From Clostridium vitabionis (GTDB lineage: Bacteria; Bacillota; Clostridia; Lachnospirales; Lachnospiraceae), in contig NZ_JADKQA010000004.1 in the NCBI RefSeq assembly GCF_015351765.1, forward strand, positions 124,001 to 188,000: a stretch of DNA of 64,000 bases, given 5' to 3'. Under the pieces are notes generated by a model. The model made no database searches and was not told the DNA's origin. It was given only the letters and a program-made list of their open reading frames with translations. The position numbers and the translations under genes are program-made. Numbering within the stretch: position 1 is the stretch's first letter; each line of letters starts with the position of its first letter. This document shows positions 36,785 to 46,400 of the stretch, one piece after another.

Positions 36785-39700
36785 ATGGAATGGTCTTATC
36801 TTTTTGCCCCCAGAATCGAAAAGCAGGGCAGGCTGATGTATCAGAACGGCCAGGTGATCAACCTGGTTCGGGACGGCAATGTCTACAGCGCTGATGTCCT
36901 GGACGGTGACAGATACCGGGTAAAGGCGCTGTTCAACCGGAAAGGGCAGCTGACCCAGGTGGGCTGCAGCTGCTGGGATTCGGCAAAGGGGAATTTCTGC
37001 AGCCACATGGCAGCCCTGCTCTACAAGCTGGACGGCGGTGACCGGGACGGACAGCCGGAAAGCTCGTCAGGGAATGCCTCACGGGAGCCCGCATCCAGGG
37101 AAAACGGGCTGTCCGGAAACGGCGGCGCGTCCGGGATGGACAGCGCCCCGGACGCGGGGGATAGAACTGCCGCGGGGACAGGGCAGAGCATGCGCGCGAT
37201 GAAGAAAAAAGGCCGGAAGCAGAAGCTCACCGACAGCCAGATGGAGAGCCTGACCGAAGAATTTTCTCATGAATACCACTATTTCGATTTTCCGTCGATC
37301 GTGCGGAGCAGTGGCATTTACCAGGATGTCTGGGAGGCGGGGATCCGGCTCGCGGAGTCGGGAGAAGTCACCCTGGGGCAGTTCAGGCTTCTGCGGGACA
37401 CCGACAGGGATGGCCGGAGGTCCATTGTGGCAAGCGTGGACGCTGAAGGCAGGCCGAGTCAGACAGAGCGCCGGAGATACAACGAGTGGGGATACCACGT
37501 CAGCGCGCTCATCGGGCGGAAAGCGGTTATCAGCATGGACTGTTCCCGATACCAATGCCCGTCAATCTGGCGGCCGGGAACCCGCCCCGGCGAAGTCTGC
37601 GCGCACATGGCGGCGCTGCTGTGGCTTGTCGGACGGCATATTCTGGAGCATAATCCCGGCGACGCCACCGACCCGGAGGCGTATTCCTTCTTCCATGAAG
37701 TTGAGGACGCCGGAGGGCAGGAGGAGGACGAACCGTCGGATCTCCTGCTGGAGCTGACCGGAGGGGCGCGCCAGGAACTCCTGGAACTCGCGCCGGACAT
37801 TGTGGACATCCAGAGGGGTTCGGTGCCGCAGGCCGCTTTCCGCGTGGGCGGCGCGAAGAAGTTCCGCATCCGCTCGGTGCGGGAATTCGTGGAGAATGTG
37901 GAGCAGGACCGGGCGATGAAATTCGGCACAAAGACGGTTCTCTCCCTTGGGGAGAACCGCTTCACGAAACATTCGCTCCCTCTCTGGGAGATCATGCGGG
38001 ACGAAATCCGTGAGCAGGATCTGCGCGGCCAGCTGATCATGCTTTCCAATCAGAAGGATCGCATCAACCTGATCGGGGAGAACATGGATCGGTTTTTTGA
38101 CTGGGCGAAAGGAAAATATCTCCCGAGCCGTATTCCGGACGCAGTGTCGGAGACGGTCGGTTTCCGGGATAAGGAGCAGGTGCCGGAAGTGCTGGTGAAG
38201 CCGGGGGAGCTGGAGGGCGAGGAACTCGAGAGCCTTGTGGTGGAGAGCGATGTCGTTGCTCTCTGTATGGGCAGAAACTGCGGCTACTGGTTTGACGGCA
38301 GATACATCAACCGGATGTCGGCGGCAGGGAGCCGTGCGCTTGCCCCGCTGCTCCATCTCGCCAGGCAGCTGGGTTCCCAGAGGGTGCATTTCTGGATAGG
38401 CAGGAAAATGTTTGCCTCCTTCATGTATGATATCCTGCCGAGCCTGGAAAAATGCTGCCGGGTGACGATCGAGGACGAGGACAGGATCCGCTCCTTTCTG
38501 CCGCCCGAGACCAGGTTTTCGTTCTATCTGGATACGGACGGGGAGCACGGCAGCCGGACAGCGGCGGTCTGCCTCGCCCAGGCAGTGTCCGGAGAGAACA
38601 GGCGCCCGCTTCGTACGGGAAATCCGCGGGAGGAGAGGGTGCAGAGGATGCTCGCCCGGTATTTTCCTGAAAACCTGCCTTCCGAGGAGGGCACACTGGT
38701 CTCCACCGGCGGGGATGACGCCCGCCTTTATCTTCTCCTCGAGGAGGGGATCAAAAAGCTGCTCCCGGCAGGGGAGGTGCACTATACCGACAGCTTCCGC
38801 CGCCTCACCGTGAGACGGCCGGCGAAATTCGCGGTCGGCGTGAGCCTGGAGAGCGGCCTGCTTCACCTCACGGTCTCCAGCGATGAGTACACGCCGGACG
38901 AGCTGGCGGAGATTCTCGGGGCATACCGGAAAAAGAAGAAGTTTTACCGGATGAAGAACGGGGACTTTGTCCGCCTGGACAATGAGAGCCTGGGAAGCCT
39001 GGAAGCGATCATGCAGGATCTCCACCTCACACCCCGCGAATTTGTCCGCGGCAAGATGAACATTCCGGCGTACCGCACCCTGTACCTGGACAAGATGCTG
39101 GAAAATACGGAGGAAATCTATGCCGAGAGGGACAGCCGCTTCCGCCGCCTGATCAAGGAATTTAAGACGATCAGCGATGCCGATTTCGCGGTTCCGGAGA
39201 CACTCAGGAACGTGCTCCGGAAATACCAGGGCACCGGTTACCGCTGGCTGAGGACCCTCGCGGCGTACGGCTTTGGCGGTATCCTGGCGGACGAGATGGG
39301 GCTCGGAAAGACGGTGCAGGCGATCGCCGTGCTCGAGGCAGAGCGGGAAGAGCGGGGAGAGCAGTCCGCAGCGCAGCGGATTGCGCTGATCGTCTGCCCG
39401 GCCTCCCTGGTCTACAACTGGGGCGAGGAGCTTCACCGGTTTGCGCCGGCTCTCCGGACGGTCCTGGTTACCGGGACGCAGGCGGAGCGGAAGGAGATCC
39501 TCGCCGCGGCGGCGGATCCGGCCAGCGAGGCGGATGTCCTCGTGACGTCCTACGACCTGCTCCGCCGCGATATTCCGGAGTACGAGGACATTTCCTTCCG
39601 GTATCAGATCATCGACGAAGCCCAATATATCAAGAACCACACCACCGCCGCGGCGAAGGCAGTCAAGCTCATCCACAGCGGCACCAGGTTCGCGCTGACC

Positions 39701-40663
39701 GGGACGCCGATCGAGAACCGGCTCTCCGAGCTGTGGAGTATCTTCGACTATCTGATGCCGGGATTCCTCTACGGCTACGATACTTTTCGGTCGATTTTTG
39801 AAAATCCGATTGTGAAAAATGACGACCAGGAGGCCAGGGAGCGGCTCAGCCGCATGCTCGGGCCGTTTATTCTGCGCCGGTGCAAGAAGGATGTGCTGAA
39901 GGATCTGCCGGACAAGCTGGAGGAGATCCGCTATTCCAGGATGGGCGGGGAGCAGAAGCGGCTGTATGACGCGCAGATGATCCGCATGAAGCAGATGCTG
40001 GAGAAGAGCCGCCGGGAGGGCGGCGAAGGCGGGCAGGACCCCGAAGACGGGACTTCTTCCGCCAAAGACAGGATACGCGTCCTGGCGGAGCTGACAAAAG
40101 CCAGGGAAATCTGCTGCGATCCCTCGCTTCTCTATGAGAACTACACGGGCGGCTCTGCGAAGCGCGAGGCTTGCCTCGATCTCATCCGGAGCGCTATCGA
40201 CGGCGGGCACCGCATCCTGCTGTTCTCCGCATTTACCTCGATGCTGGCGCTGCTCAAGCAGGATCTCGAGGCGGAAGCGATCGAGTACTTCGAGATTACC
40301 GGCGTCACGCCGAAGCAGGAGAGGATCCGCCTGGTCGGAGAATTTAACAGCGGAAATGTTCCCGTTTTCCTGATCTCCCTCAAGGCGGGCGGCACCGGCC
40401 TCAACCTGACCGGCGCCGACGTTGTGATCCACTATGATCCCTGGTGGAACCTCGCCGCGCAGAACCAGGCGACGGACCGGGCGCACCGCATCGGGCAGAC
40501 ACGGACGGTGACAGTCTACAAGCTGATCGTCAAGGGGAGTATTGAGGAGAAAATCCTGAACCTGCAGGAAGCCAAGCGGAAGCTCGCGGATGACGTGATG
40601 AGCGGCGAGGCTGTGGGCAGCGGCAGCATCAGCCAGGAAGAGCTCATGCAACTGCTGGATTAA
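36785..40663 (+). CDS. DEAD/DEAH-box SNF2-family helicase with N-terminal SWIM zinc finger
   Basis: CSCWDSAKGNFCSHMAALLY SWIM motif; GGILADEMGLGKTVQAIAVLEAE; IIDEAQYIKNH; LTGTPIENRLSELWSIFDYLMPGFLY; LKAGGTGLNLTGADVVIHYDPWWNLAAQNQATDRAHRIGQ. Confidence 0.96.
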   Translation: MEWSYLFAPRIEKQGRLMYQNGQVINLVRDGNVYSADVLDGDRYRVKALFNRKGQLTQVGCSCWDSAKGNFCSHMAALLYKLDGGDRDGQPESSSGNASREPASRENGLSGNGGASGMDSAPDAGDRTAAGTGQSMRAMKKKGRKQKLTDSQMESLTEEFSHEYHYFDFPSIVRSSGIYQDVWEAGIRLAESGEVTLGQFRLLRDTDRDGRRSIVASVDAEGRPSQTERRRYNEWGYHVSALIGRKAVISMDCSRYQCPSIWRPGTRPGEVCAHMAALLWLVGRHILEHNPGDATDPEAYSFFHEVEDAGGQEEDEPSDLLLELTGGARQELLELAPDIVDIQRGSVPQAAFRVGGAKKFRIRSVREFVENVEQDRAMKFGTKTVLSLGENRFTKHSLPLWEIMRDEIREQDLRGQLIMLSNQKDRINLIGENMDRFFDWAKGKYLPSRIPDAVSETVGFRDKEQVPEVLVKPGELEGEELESLVVESDVVALCMGRNCGYWFDGRYINRMSAAGSRALAPLLHLARQLGSQRVHFWIGRKMFASFMYDILPSLEKCCRVTIEDEDRIRSFLPPETRFSFYLDTDGEHGSRTAAVCLAQAVSGENRRPLRTGNPREERVQRMLARYFPENLPSEEGTLVSTGGDDARLYLLLEEGIKKLLPAGEVHYTDSFRRLTVRRPAKFAVGVSLESGLLHLTVSSDEYTPDELAEILGAYRKKKKFYRMKNGDFVRLDNESLGSLEAIMQDLHLTPREFVRGKMNIPAYRTLYLDKMLENTEEIYAERDSRFRRLIKEFKTISDADFAVPETLRNVLRKYQGTGYRWLRTLAAYGFGGILADEMGLGKTVQAIAVLEAEREERGEQSAAQRIALIVCPASLVYNWGEELHRFAPALRTVLVTGTQAERKEILAAAADPASEADVLVTSYDLLRRDIPEYEDISFRYQIIDEAQYIKNHTTAAAKAVKLIHSGTRFALTGTPIENRLSELWSIFDYLMPGFLYGYDTFRSIFENPIVKNDDQEARERLSRMLGPFILRRCKKDVLKDLPDKLEEIRYSRMGGEQKRLYDAQMIRMKQMLEKSRREGGEGGQDPEDGTSSAKDRIRVLAELTKAREICCDPSLLYENYTGGSAKREACLDLIRSAIDGGHRILLFSAFTSMLALLKQDLEAEAIEYFEITGVTPKQERIRLVGEFNSGNVPVFLISLKAGGTGLNLTGADVVIHYDPWWNLAAQNQATDRAHRIGQTRTVTVYKLIVKGSIEEKILNLQEAKRKLADDVMSGEAVGSGSISQEELMQLLD

Positions 40664-40778
40664 CAACTCAGCCCTGAAAGGATGGCTTTACCGCACTGAA
40701 TTCTGTGATTATTCCGTATGCACAGGACAGTTCGCAAAAAGGCCGTGTGTTGGCTATCTTACGAACAGAGAATAGAGA

Positions 40779-40847
40779 ATAACCTCCCTCCGGAGGCCTC
40801 ATGGAATGGATTGATTCCGTGAGATCCCCGGAGGGAGGTTATTTTTT
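40779..40847 (+). terminator. Rho-independent terminator
   Basis: AATAACCTCCCTCCGGAGG ... CCGGAGGGAGGTTATTTTTT. Confidence 0.88.
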
Positions 40848-40928
40848 GAAAAATTTGAGTCAATGGAGAAAGCTACGTCAGGGAAAACGGGGATGCTGCA
40901 AGCGGACAGCAACTCTCCATTTCAGAAC

Positions 40929-41288
40929 TCAGGCAAGGTTCAGCGATTCGTTCAGGTACTCGGTGACTTCCTCACCGTTCAGTGCATGCACCATGCAGGC
41001 GTCCGCCAGGGATTCCATGAGCGACGCGGGGCAGCTGATGCAGCCCATGCCGCACTGCATGAGAAGATCGGCCGCTTCCGGATGAAGTGTGATGATGTCC
41101 CCGACGATCATGTCCGAGGTGATGGGCTTTTTGCGGAGCGCGTCCACTTCCTCCGAGGTCATTGTGCCGTCACTGCGGATGGCGTCATCCCCGCCCTGGG
41201 CTTCGGCAGCCGCGTCAGCCTGCTGATCCTTTTTGCTGGAATAAAATTTATCAAAGATACTCAAGGGGTTACCTCCTATGGGAAACAA
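40929..41288 (-). CDS. DUF1858 domain-containing protein
   Basis: ITSDMIVGDIITLHPEAADLLMQCGMGCISCPASLMESLADACMVHALNGEEVTEYLNESL. Confidence 0.88.
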   Translation of the reverse strand: MFPIGGNPLSIFDKFYSSKKDQQADAAAEAQGGDDAIRSDGTMTSEEVDALRKKPITSDMIVGDIITLHPEAADLLMQCGMGCISCPASLMESLADACMVHALNGEEVTEYLNESLNLA

Positions 41289-41496
41289 GGTTGACAGTTC
41301 GGAGGGAGGCAGATGGTATCCCTCCGGTAAATCCAGTATACAACATTTGTCAAGATAGGATGACTGAATGCTGAGCGGACAAAATTTTCTTCTCCTTCTT
41401 CTCGTTTTCCTTGTGTTTCAATGGTATAATAATGCCACAGCAAAAGCTGGTTCAATATAACTTCAGGAAATACCAGAATATACAGGAGGTAGCGCT

Positions 41497-42258
41497 GTGC
41501 GGACAGTCAGACTGGGCAAGGTGGAGGTTGGTGCGGGGAGCCCGAAGGTGATCGTGCCGATCGTGGCGGCGACGCGCGAGGGAATCCTCGCCAAGGGCGA
41601 GGAACTCCGGAATTACGCCATGGATGTTGTAGAGTGGCGCGTAGATTTTTATGATGATGTCTTCGATATTCCGGCGGTTGTGGAGACAGGAAAAGCGCTC
41701 AGGAGGGTTCTGGGCGAGGTTCCCATTCTGTTTACTTTCCGGACAAAAAAGGAAGGCGGGGAGAAGGCCATTGATCCGGAGGCCTACACCGCCCTGAATA
41801 AGGCGATGGCGGAGAGCGGGAGCGTGCAGGCGGTCGATGTGGAGGCATTTTCCGGCGATGAGATAGTCCGGGAAAATATTGCGAACATCCACTCTGCGGG
41901 CGCCGCTGTTGTCGGCTCGAACCATGATTTCGGCGGGACGCCGGATCGGGCGGATCTCCTGTACCGGCTGCGGAAGATCCAGGAGCTGGGTGCGGACATC
42001 CCGAAGCTTGCCGTGATGGCCAATTCCCGCGCGGATGTGCTGGTTCTCCTGGATGCAACCAGGGAGATGGCGGAGAAATACGCGGACCGGCCGATCATTA
42101 CCATGAGCATGGGGCCGCTGGGCGTCATCACCCGGATTGCCGGCGAGGAGTTCGGCAGCAGCATGACCTTCGGGGCTGTCGGGCAGGTTTCCGCGCCGGG
42201 ACAGATTCCGGTGGAGAAGCTCAAGGATGCGATGAAAATACTGCACGACGCGCTCTGA
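41497..42258 (+). CDS. aroD: Type I 3-dehydroquinate dehydratase
   Basis: KVIVPIVAATREGILAKGEEL, VVEWRVDFYDD, VDVEAFSGDE, VVGSNHDFGGTP, KLAVMANSRADVL, PIITMSMGPLGVITRIAGEEFGSSMTFG; GTG start. Confidence 0.95.
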   Translation: MRTVRLGKVEVGAGSPKVIVPIVAATREGILAKGEELRNYAMDVVEWRVDFYDDVFDIPAVVETGKALRRVLGEVPILFTFRTKKEGGEKAIDPEAYTALNKAMAESGSVQAVDVEAFSGDEIVRENIANIHSAGAAVVGSNHDFGGTPDRADLLYRLRKIQELGADIPKLAVMANSRADVLVLLDATREMAEKYADRPIITMSMGPLGVITRIAGEEFGSSMTFGAVGQVSAPGQIPVEKLKDAMKILHDAL

Positions 42259-42358
42259 GCGGGCGAGAGATTCCGCCCTGCGGGTGCTTCCCGCTGCGGA
42301 AGCCGGAGAGGGGATTGCCCCGGCAGGAGACAGGATGGAAAAGAGGAGGTCTTGAAAA

Positions 42359-43228
42359 ATGACAGAAATTCCGATCAGCGGACATACACAGCTTTACTGT
42401 CTTATCGGCGATCCGGTCGCCCACAGCATCAGCCCGGCGATGCACAATGAGGCATTTGCCCAGCTGGGGATCGACAGCCGCTATGTGGCATTCGATGTGA
42501 AGCCGGAGGACTTGGAGGATGCGGTCGAGGGGATGCGGAAACTGGGCATCCGCGGCTGGAACATTACGATGCCCCACAAAAACCGGATGAAAGAGCTTTG
42601 TGACAAGGTCAGCAAGGCCAGTGAGATCTGCGGAGCATGCAATACTGTGAAAAATGAGGACGGCGTCCTCTACGGGACAACTACCGACGGCGTGGGCTGG
42701 ATGGAGAGCGCGCGATTTGCCGGCCATGACCCGGTGGGAAAAACTATGGTGCAGCTCGGCGCAGGCGGCGCAGGAACGAGTATCCTCGTCACTGCGGCGA
42801 TTGATGGGGTGAAGCATATCGATCTCTTCAACGCGAGGGACAAGTTCTGGCCGCGTGTGGAGGAGATGGTGGAGAAGATCAATGCGGAGACCGCCTGCCG
42901 GGTGGAGCTGCATGACCTGTCGGATCAGGATCGCCTGCGGGATGCCGTGCAGAAGGCAGATATTCTGCTCAACACAACCCCGGTTGGCATGGCGAAGATC
43001 CCGGGCTGCCTGATTCCGGACGCGGGATATTTCCATGAGGGACTCGTGGTTTCCGATGTGATCTACGAGCCCAGGGAAACCGAGCTCCTCCGGATGGCGC
43101 GGGAGAGCGGCCTTTCCACGTTCAATGGCATGTATATGCTGCTCTATCAGGGAGCGGCATCCTTCAAGATCTGGACAGGCCGGGAGATGCCGGTAGATAT
43201 CGTGCGGGAGAAATATTTCTCCGGGTAA
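42359..43228 (+). CDS. aroE: Shikimate/quinate dehydrogenase
   Basis: YCLIGDPVAHSISPAMHNEAFAQLGID; RGWNITMPHKNRMKELCD; VQLGAGGAGTSILVTAAIDG; ILLNTTPVGMAK. Confidence 0.95.
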   Translation: MTEIPISGHTQLYCLIGDPVAHSISPAMHNEAFAQLGIDSRYVAFDVKPEDLEDAVEGMRKLGIRGWNITMPHKNRMKELCDKVSKASEICGACNTVKNEDGVLYGTTTDGVGWMESARFAGHDPVGKTMVQLGAGGAGTSILVTAAIDGVKHIDLFNARDKFWPRVEEMVEKINAETACRVELHDLSDQDRLRDAVQKADILLNTTPVGMAKIPGCLIPDAGYFHEGLVVSDVIYEPRETELLRMARESGLSTFNGMYMLLYQGAASFKIWTGREMPVDIVREKYFSG

Positions 43229-43284
43229 ATGTTCAAGTCGTCGTTCAGACCCCGCATGTGCTGAACGGTTACATACGCAAAAGC

Positions 43285-43326
43285 AAAAAGGACTTCCCAG
43301 TGTTTTGACGGGAAGTCCTTTTTTCG
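43285..43326. terminator. Bidirectional terminator
   Basis: AAAAAGGACTTCCC-agtgttttgac-GGGAAGTCCTTTTTT between convergent aroE and SLC13 permease. Confidence 0.92.
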
Positions 43327-43362
43327 GTCTGAAACGGAAAGATTTACATTTCCAAGGAGGGA

Positions 43363-44796
43363 TCAGAGCAGTGCCGCTGCCAGCGGATAGCCAACCAGCG
43401 CCAGGATGACTGCGGAGAGAATAGCCATCAGCCCGCCGTATTTCAGCATGTCGGTATTATTTACCCATCCAGTGCCGGCGACAACGGCCATCGGCATGGT
43501 CGCGGACGGAGTGGCGTACGCGTAGGAGGCAGCAGCTCCAATCATGCAGGCGAGAGCCATCAGGCTGACATTTCCCATCGCCATGGCAATCGGGCAGGAG
43601 ATGGTGAAGAAGATGGTCGCGCACACGGTGTTTGACGCGAAGTTCGTCAGGATGACGCAGAGCACAGAAACTGTGACGATAAATACCATAGCGCTCATGC
43701 CGGTAACGAGAGGGGTGACTTTTTCTGTGAGGAATTGCGACAATCCGACAGATTCCAGGGTCAGGGAGCTGGAGACGACGAGGACAGCGGCGTTGAAGAT
43801 CAGCGCAGCCCACGGGACACCGTTTTTTGCGGCATCCCTGTAATCCATGATCGGTTTCCCGTCGACATGGATCAGGCAGAGAAGAACGATCGCGAGCATA
43901 ACCGGGACGGCATTGCCCAGGCCGCTGAGCCAGGCACCGGCCGCCGGAAGGACATTCTTCAGGCTGCCCTGGAGGAACCAAATGATCATGATGACGAGGA
44001 ACATCGAGGAAGCGATTTTTTCCTGACGGCTCATCGGCTTGAGCTCTGCACGCATTTTCCGGACATCGTAGCCGACAAGGCGGCTCAGGTCGGGGCGGTA
44101 GAGGAAACGGAAGATCAGCATGAGAACCAGGAAAATGAGAATGCCGGTCACAAATCCGAAAATCGAGTAGTTGACGATATTGACGGTCTCCCCAGTCTGT
44201 TCAGTGAGTAACTGGAGCGGAATCAGGATGATCGCATGGCCGAGCGGTGTGTTTGCCGAGCCGATGCCAACAGCAAATCCCAGGCCGAGAACCATCATCT
44301 GAGGGAAGCGGTCACCCTTGTGAAAATTGAGCTCCTGGAAAATTTGTTCCGCGATTGGAAGAAAGATCAGCAAGGCTGCGGTCTGTGACATGAAGGAAGC
44401 GACAAACATCGCTCCGAAAAGAAACATGAAAACGAATGCCCATGGGCTTTTCTGCGCGAACTTGTTCGTGAAGAACATGATGGCGAGGCGGCGGGAGAAG
44501 CCAACCTGGGAGAGAACATAGCTCATCATGAAGAAGCAGAGAAGGAAGGCAATCGTGGCATTGCCGTAGCCGGCCTTGAAGACATCTCCGGGTTTCATGA
44601 TCCCGTAGAGGACGAGGACAGCCATAACCAGAAAGCTGGGCCAGTCAATGCCAACACAGTTCCAGAGGAGAAGCGTTCCGGCGAAAATACCGATGACACT
44701 CATGCCCAGCTGGCTCATTCCAGCTGGCGCCGGGATGAGGCCGAAAAAGAAGACCAGGCAGAGGGAAATGATGGTGATGACATTTTTTTTGCTCAT
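43363..44796 (-). CDS. SLC13/DASS-type anion permease
   Basis: About 12 TM, 477 aa; MSQTAALLIFLPIAEQIF, NFASNTVCATIFFTISCPIAMAMGNVSLMALACMIGAAASYAYATPSATMPMAVVAGTG. Confidence 0.85.
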   Translation of the reverse strand: MSKKNVITIISLCLVFFFGLIPAPAGMSQLGMSVIGIFAGTLLLWNCVGIDWPSFLVMAVLVLYGIMKPGDVFKAGYGNATIAFLLCFFMMSYVLSQVGFSRRLAIMFFTNKFAQKSPWAFVFMFLFGAMFVASFMSQTAALLIFLPIAEQIFQELNFHKGDRFPQMMVLGLGFAVGIGSANTPLGHAIILIPLQLLTEQTGETVNIVNYSIFGFVTGILIFLVLMLIFRFLYRPDLSRLVGYDVRKMRAELKPMSRQEKIASSMFLVIMIIWFLQGSLKNVLPAAGAWLSGLGNAVPVMLAIVLLCLIHVDGKPIMDYRDAAKNGVPWAALIFNAAVLVVSSSLTLESVGLSQFLTEKVTPLVTGMSAMVFIVTVSVLCVILTNFASNTVCATIFFTISCPIAMAMGNVSLMALACMIGAAASYAYATPSATMPMAVVAGTGWVNNTDMLKYGGLMAILSAVILALVGYPLAAALL

Positions 44797-44831
44797 AATT
44801 TTTTGCTCCTTTTCCGTAATCTTGCTGCGGG

Positions 44832-46127
44832 TCAGCCGGCCGGGGGATCGGATGGCGGGCAGCTATACTTTTTTTTGAGAAAAGCTTGCAGGGTGGCGGC
44901 TGGGATGCGGTCGAGATCCAGATGATTCTGGGCGGCGCAGGCGGCGGCATATCCGGCTGATTCTCCGACGTTCATCATGATCGGCATGACGCGGACGGCG
45001 CCGTATGCTTTGCGGTCGCAGCAGAGAATCTTGCCGGCGGCGAGAGTCCGGTGCAGGCCAGCGGGGATCAAGCTGCGGTAAGGAATGTGGTAGACGCCCG
45101 GAAGAACCTGGAAGGTCACTCCGCCTGTCGCGGGATCGTGAATATCAACAGGATAACAGCCCTGGGCAATGCTATCCTCAAATTCCGTCATGTGCTCAAG
45201 ATCATCGATGCCGAGGCAGTAACTGCCCCGGATTGTCCGGGAATCACGAACACCGAGGATCGGGGCAATTCCGGCGAGGGCGGCGTGTTCAAGGCCGGGT
45301 ACGCGGGCACGGATAAATTGAAGGATCGGGAGAATCTGCGCCCTTGCCTCGGTAACCGCCCGGCTCATCCCGATAGGATCTTCAAAATCCTCGTTGATCC
45401 GAGTGACGTTTACGCTGACATCTTTTGTCCCGGGGATCGGCGTGAAGGCCAGGATTTTTCCGTAGAGGACACCTTCCCTCATGCCAAGCTGGATGGTCTC
45501 GGACAGTGCGGCGCTGTGCACGAAAGCATCCAGCGCGTTCTGCTCAATGCCCGACAGGCGGAACATCAGCGTGTTGATCATGGTTTTCCCCACCTCAGCG
45601 CGTGTGGTCTCCCCACCGAGCATACGGATCGCGGCGGCGCTTCCTGTGGCATCAATGAGGTAGCGTGCGGTGAAAACCTCGGACGTTCCGAAATTATCCC
45701 GCACCGTAAGACGGACACTGTCGGGAGCCAGCGCCTCCTTTTCCGCATTCTGGATCTCCGCGAAGTAACGGATCTCCACACCGGCATCAGCGGCCATGCG
45801 GTCAAGCAGGATTTTCAGGATTTCGGGGTTGTAGCGCAGGCGGTCCACTTTCACGGATGGATTGGAGGAAAACGGAACCTCGGTATACAGAGCAGCATCT
45901 CCCGAGCGGATCATGGTATTCATGATCTCCGCCTCGATGCCTCGGTAGATGGGCTGCCCATGGAAAGTCGGTGCATTCATTTCCGTGAGCCCGGAGATAG
46001 TCATGTTGCCGCCGAGGCAGCTGCTTCGCTCGATGACGGCGGTGCGGAGGCCGCACCTCGCCGCTGCGATTGCGCTCAGAGCGCCTGCGGTGCCGCCCCC
46101 GGCGACAATCAGGTCATAAGGTTTCAT
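44832..46127 (-). CDS. FAD-dependent oxidoreductase (FAD_oxidored/PF12831-like)
   Basis: YDLIVAGGGTAGALSAIAAARCGLRTAVIERSSCLGGNMTISGL; ARYLIDATGSAAAIRMLGGE; LAAGKILCCDRKAYGAVRVMPIMMNVGESAGYAAACAAQ. Confidence 0.9.
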   Translation of the reverse strand: MKPYDLIVAGGGTAGALSAIAAARCGLRTAVIERSSCLGGNMTISGLTEMNAPTFHGQPIYRGIEAEIMNTMIRSGDAALYTEVPFSSNPSVKVDRLRYNPEILKILLDRMAADAGVEIRYFAEIQNAEKEALAPDSVRLTVRDNFGTSEVFTARYLIDATGSAAAIRMLGGETTRAEVGKTMINTLMFRLSGIEQNALDAFVHSAALSETIQLGMREGVLYGKILAFTPIPGTKDVSVNVTRINEDFEDPIGMSRAVTEARAQILPILQFIRARVPGLEHAALAGIAPILGVRDSRTIRGSYCLGIDDLEHMTEFEDSIAQGCYPVDIHDPATGGVTFQVLPGVYHIPYRSLIPAGLHRTLAAGKILCCDRKAYGAVRVMPIMMNVGESAGYAAACAAQNHLDLDRIPAATLQAFLKKKYSCPPSDPPAG

Positions 46128-46319
46128 CGGCCAGTTCCTTTCTGGAAAATGGTCTGCAGTGCAGGCAGGGATTTGACATTCTCTGCTTCAGTGCATTATC
46201 ATGGGGTCGCTTGGTTTATTTATAATCTACTAAATAAACGCGAAAATACCGAATGATTTTTGGAATGCTAGAAGACTTCCGAAGAATAGGTTTCCCCAAC
46301 AGCAGAAAACATGAGACGG

Positions 46320-46340
46320 TTTCGGAATACTATTCCGAAA
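46320..46340. promoter_or_regulatory. Perfect 21-bp palindrome upstream of LysR gene
   Basis: TTTCGGAATA-C-TATTCCGAAA in the divergent intergenic region. Confidence 0.8.
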
Positions 46341-46400
46341 TTAATAATTATAATGAAAAAATGGAATAATCAGACGGAGTGGGTTGCCGCGGGGGTTTAT

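Noticed and set aside
37562-40666. 1034-aa minus-strand ORF opposite the SNF2 helicase
   Set aside because: Shadow ORF; the plus strand carries all helicase motifs in frame.
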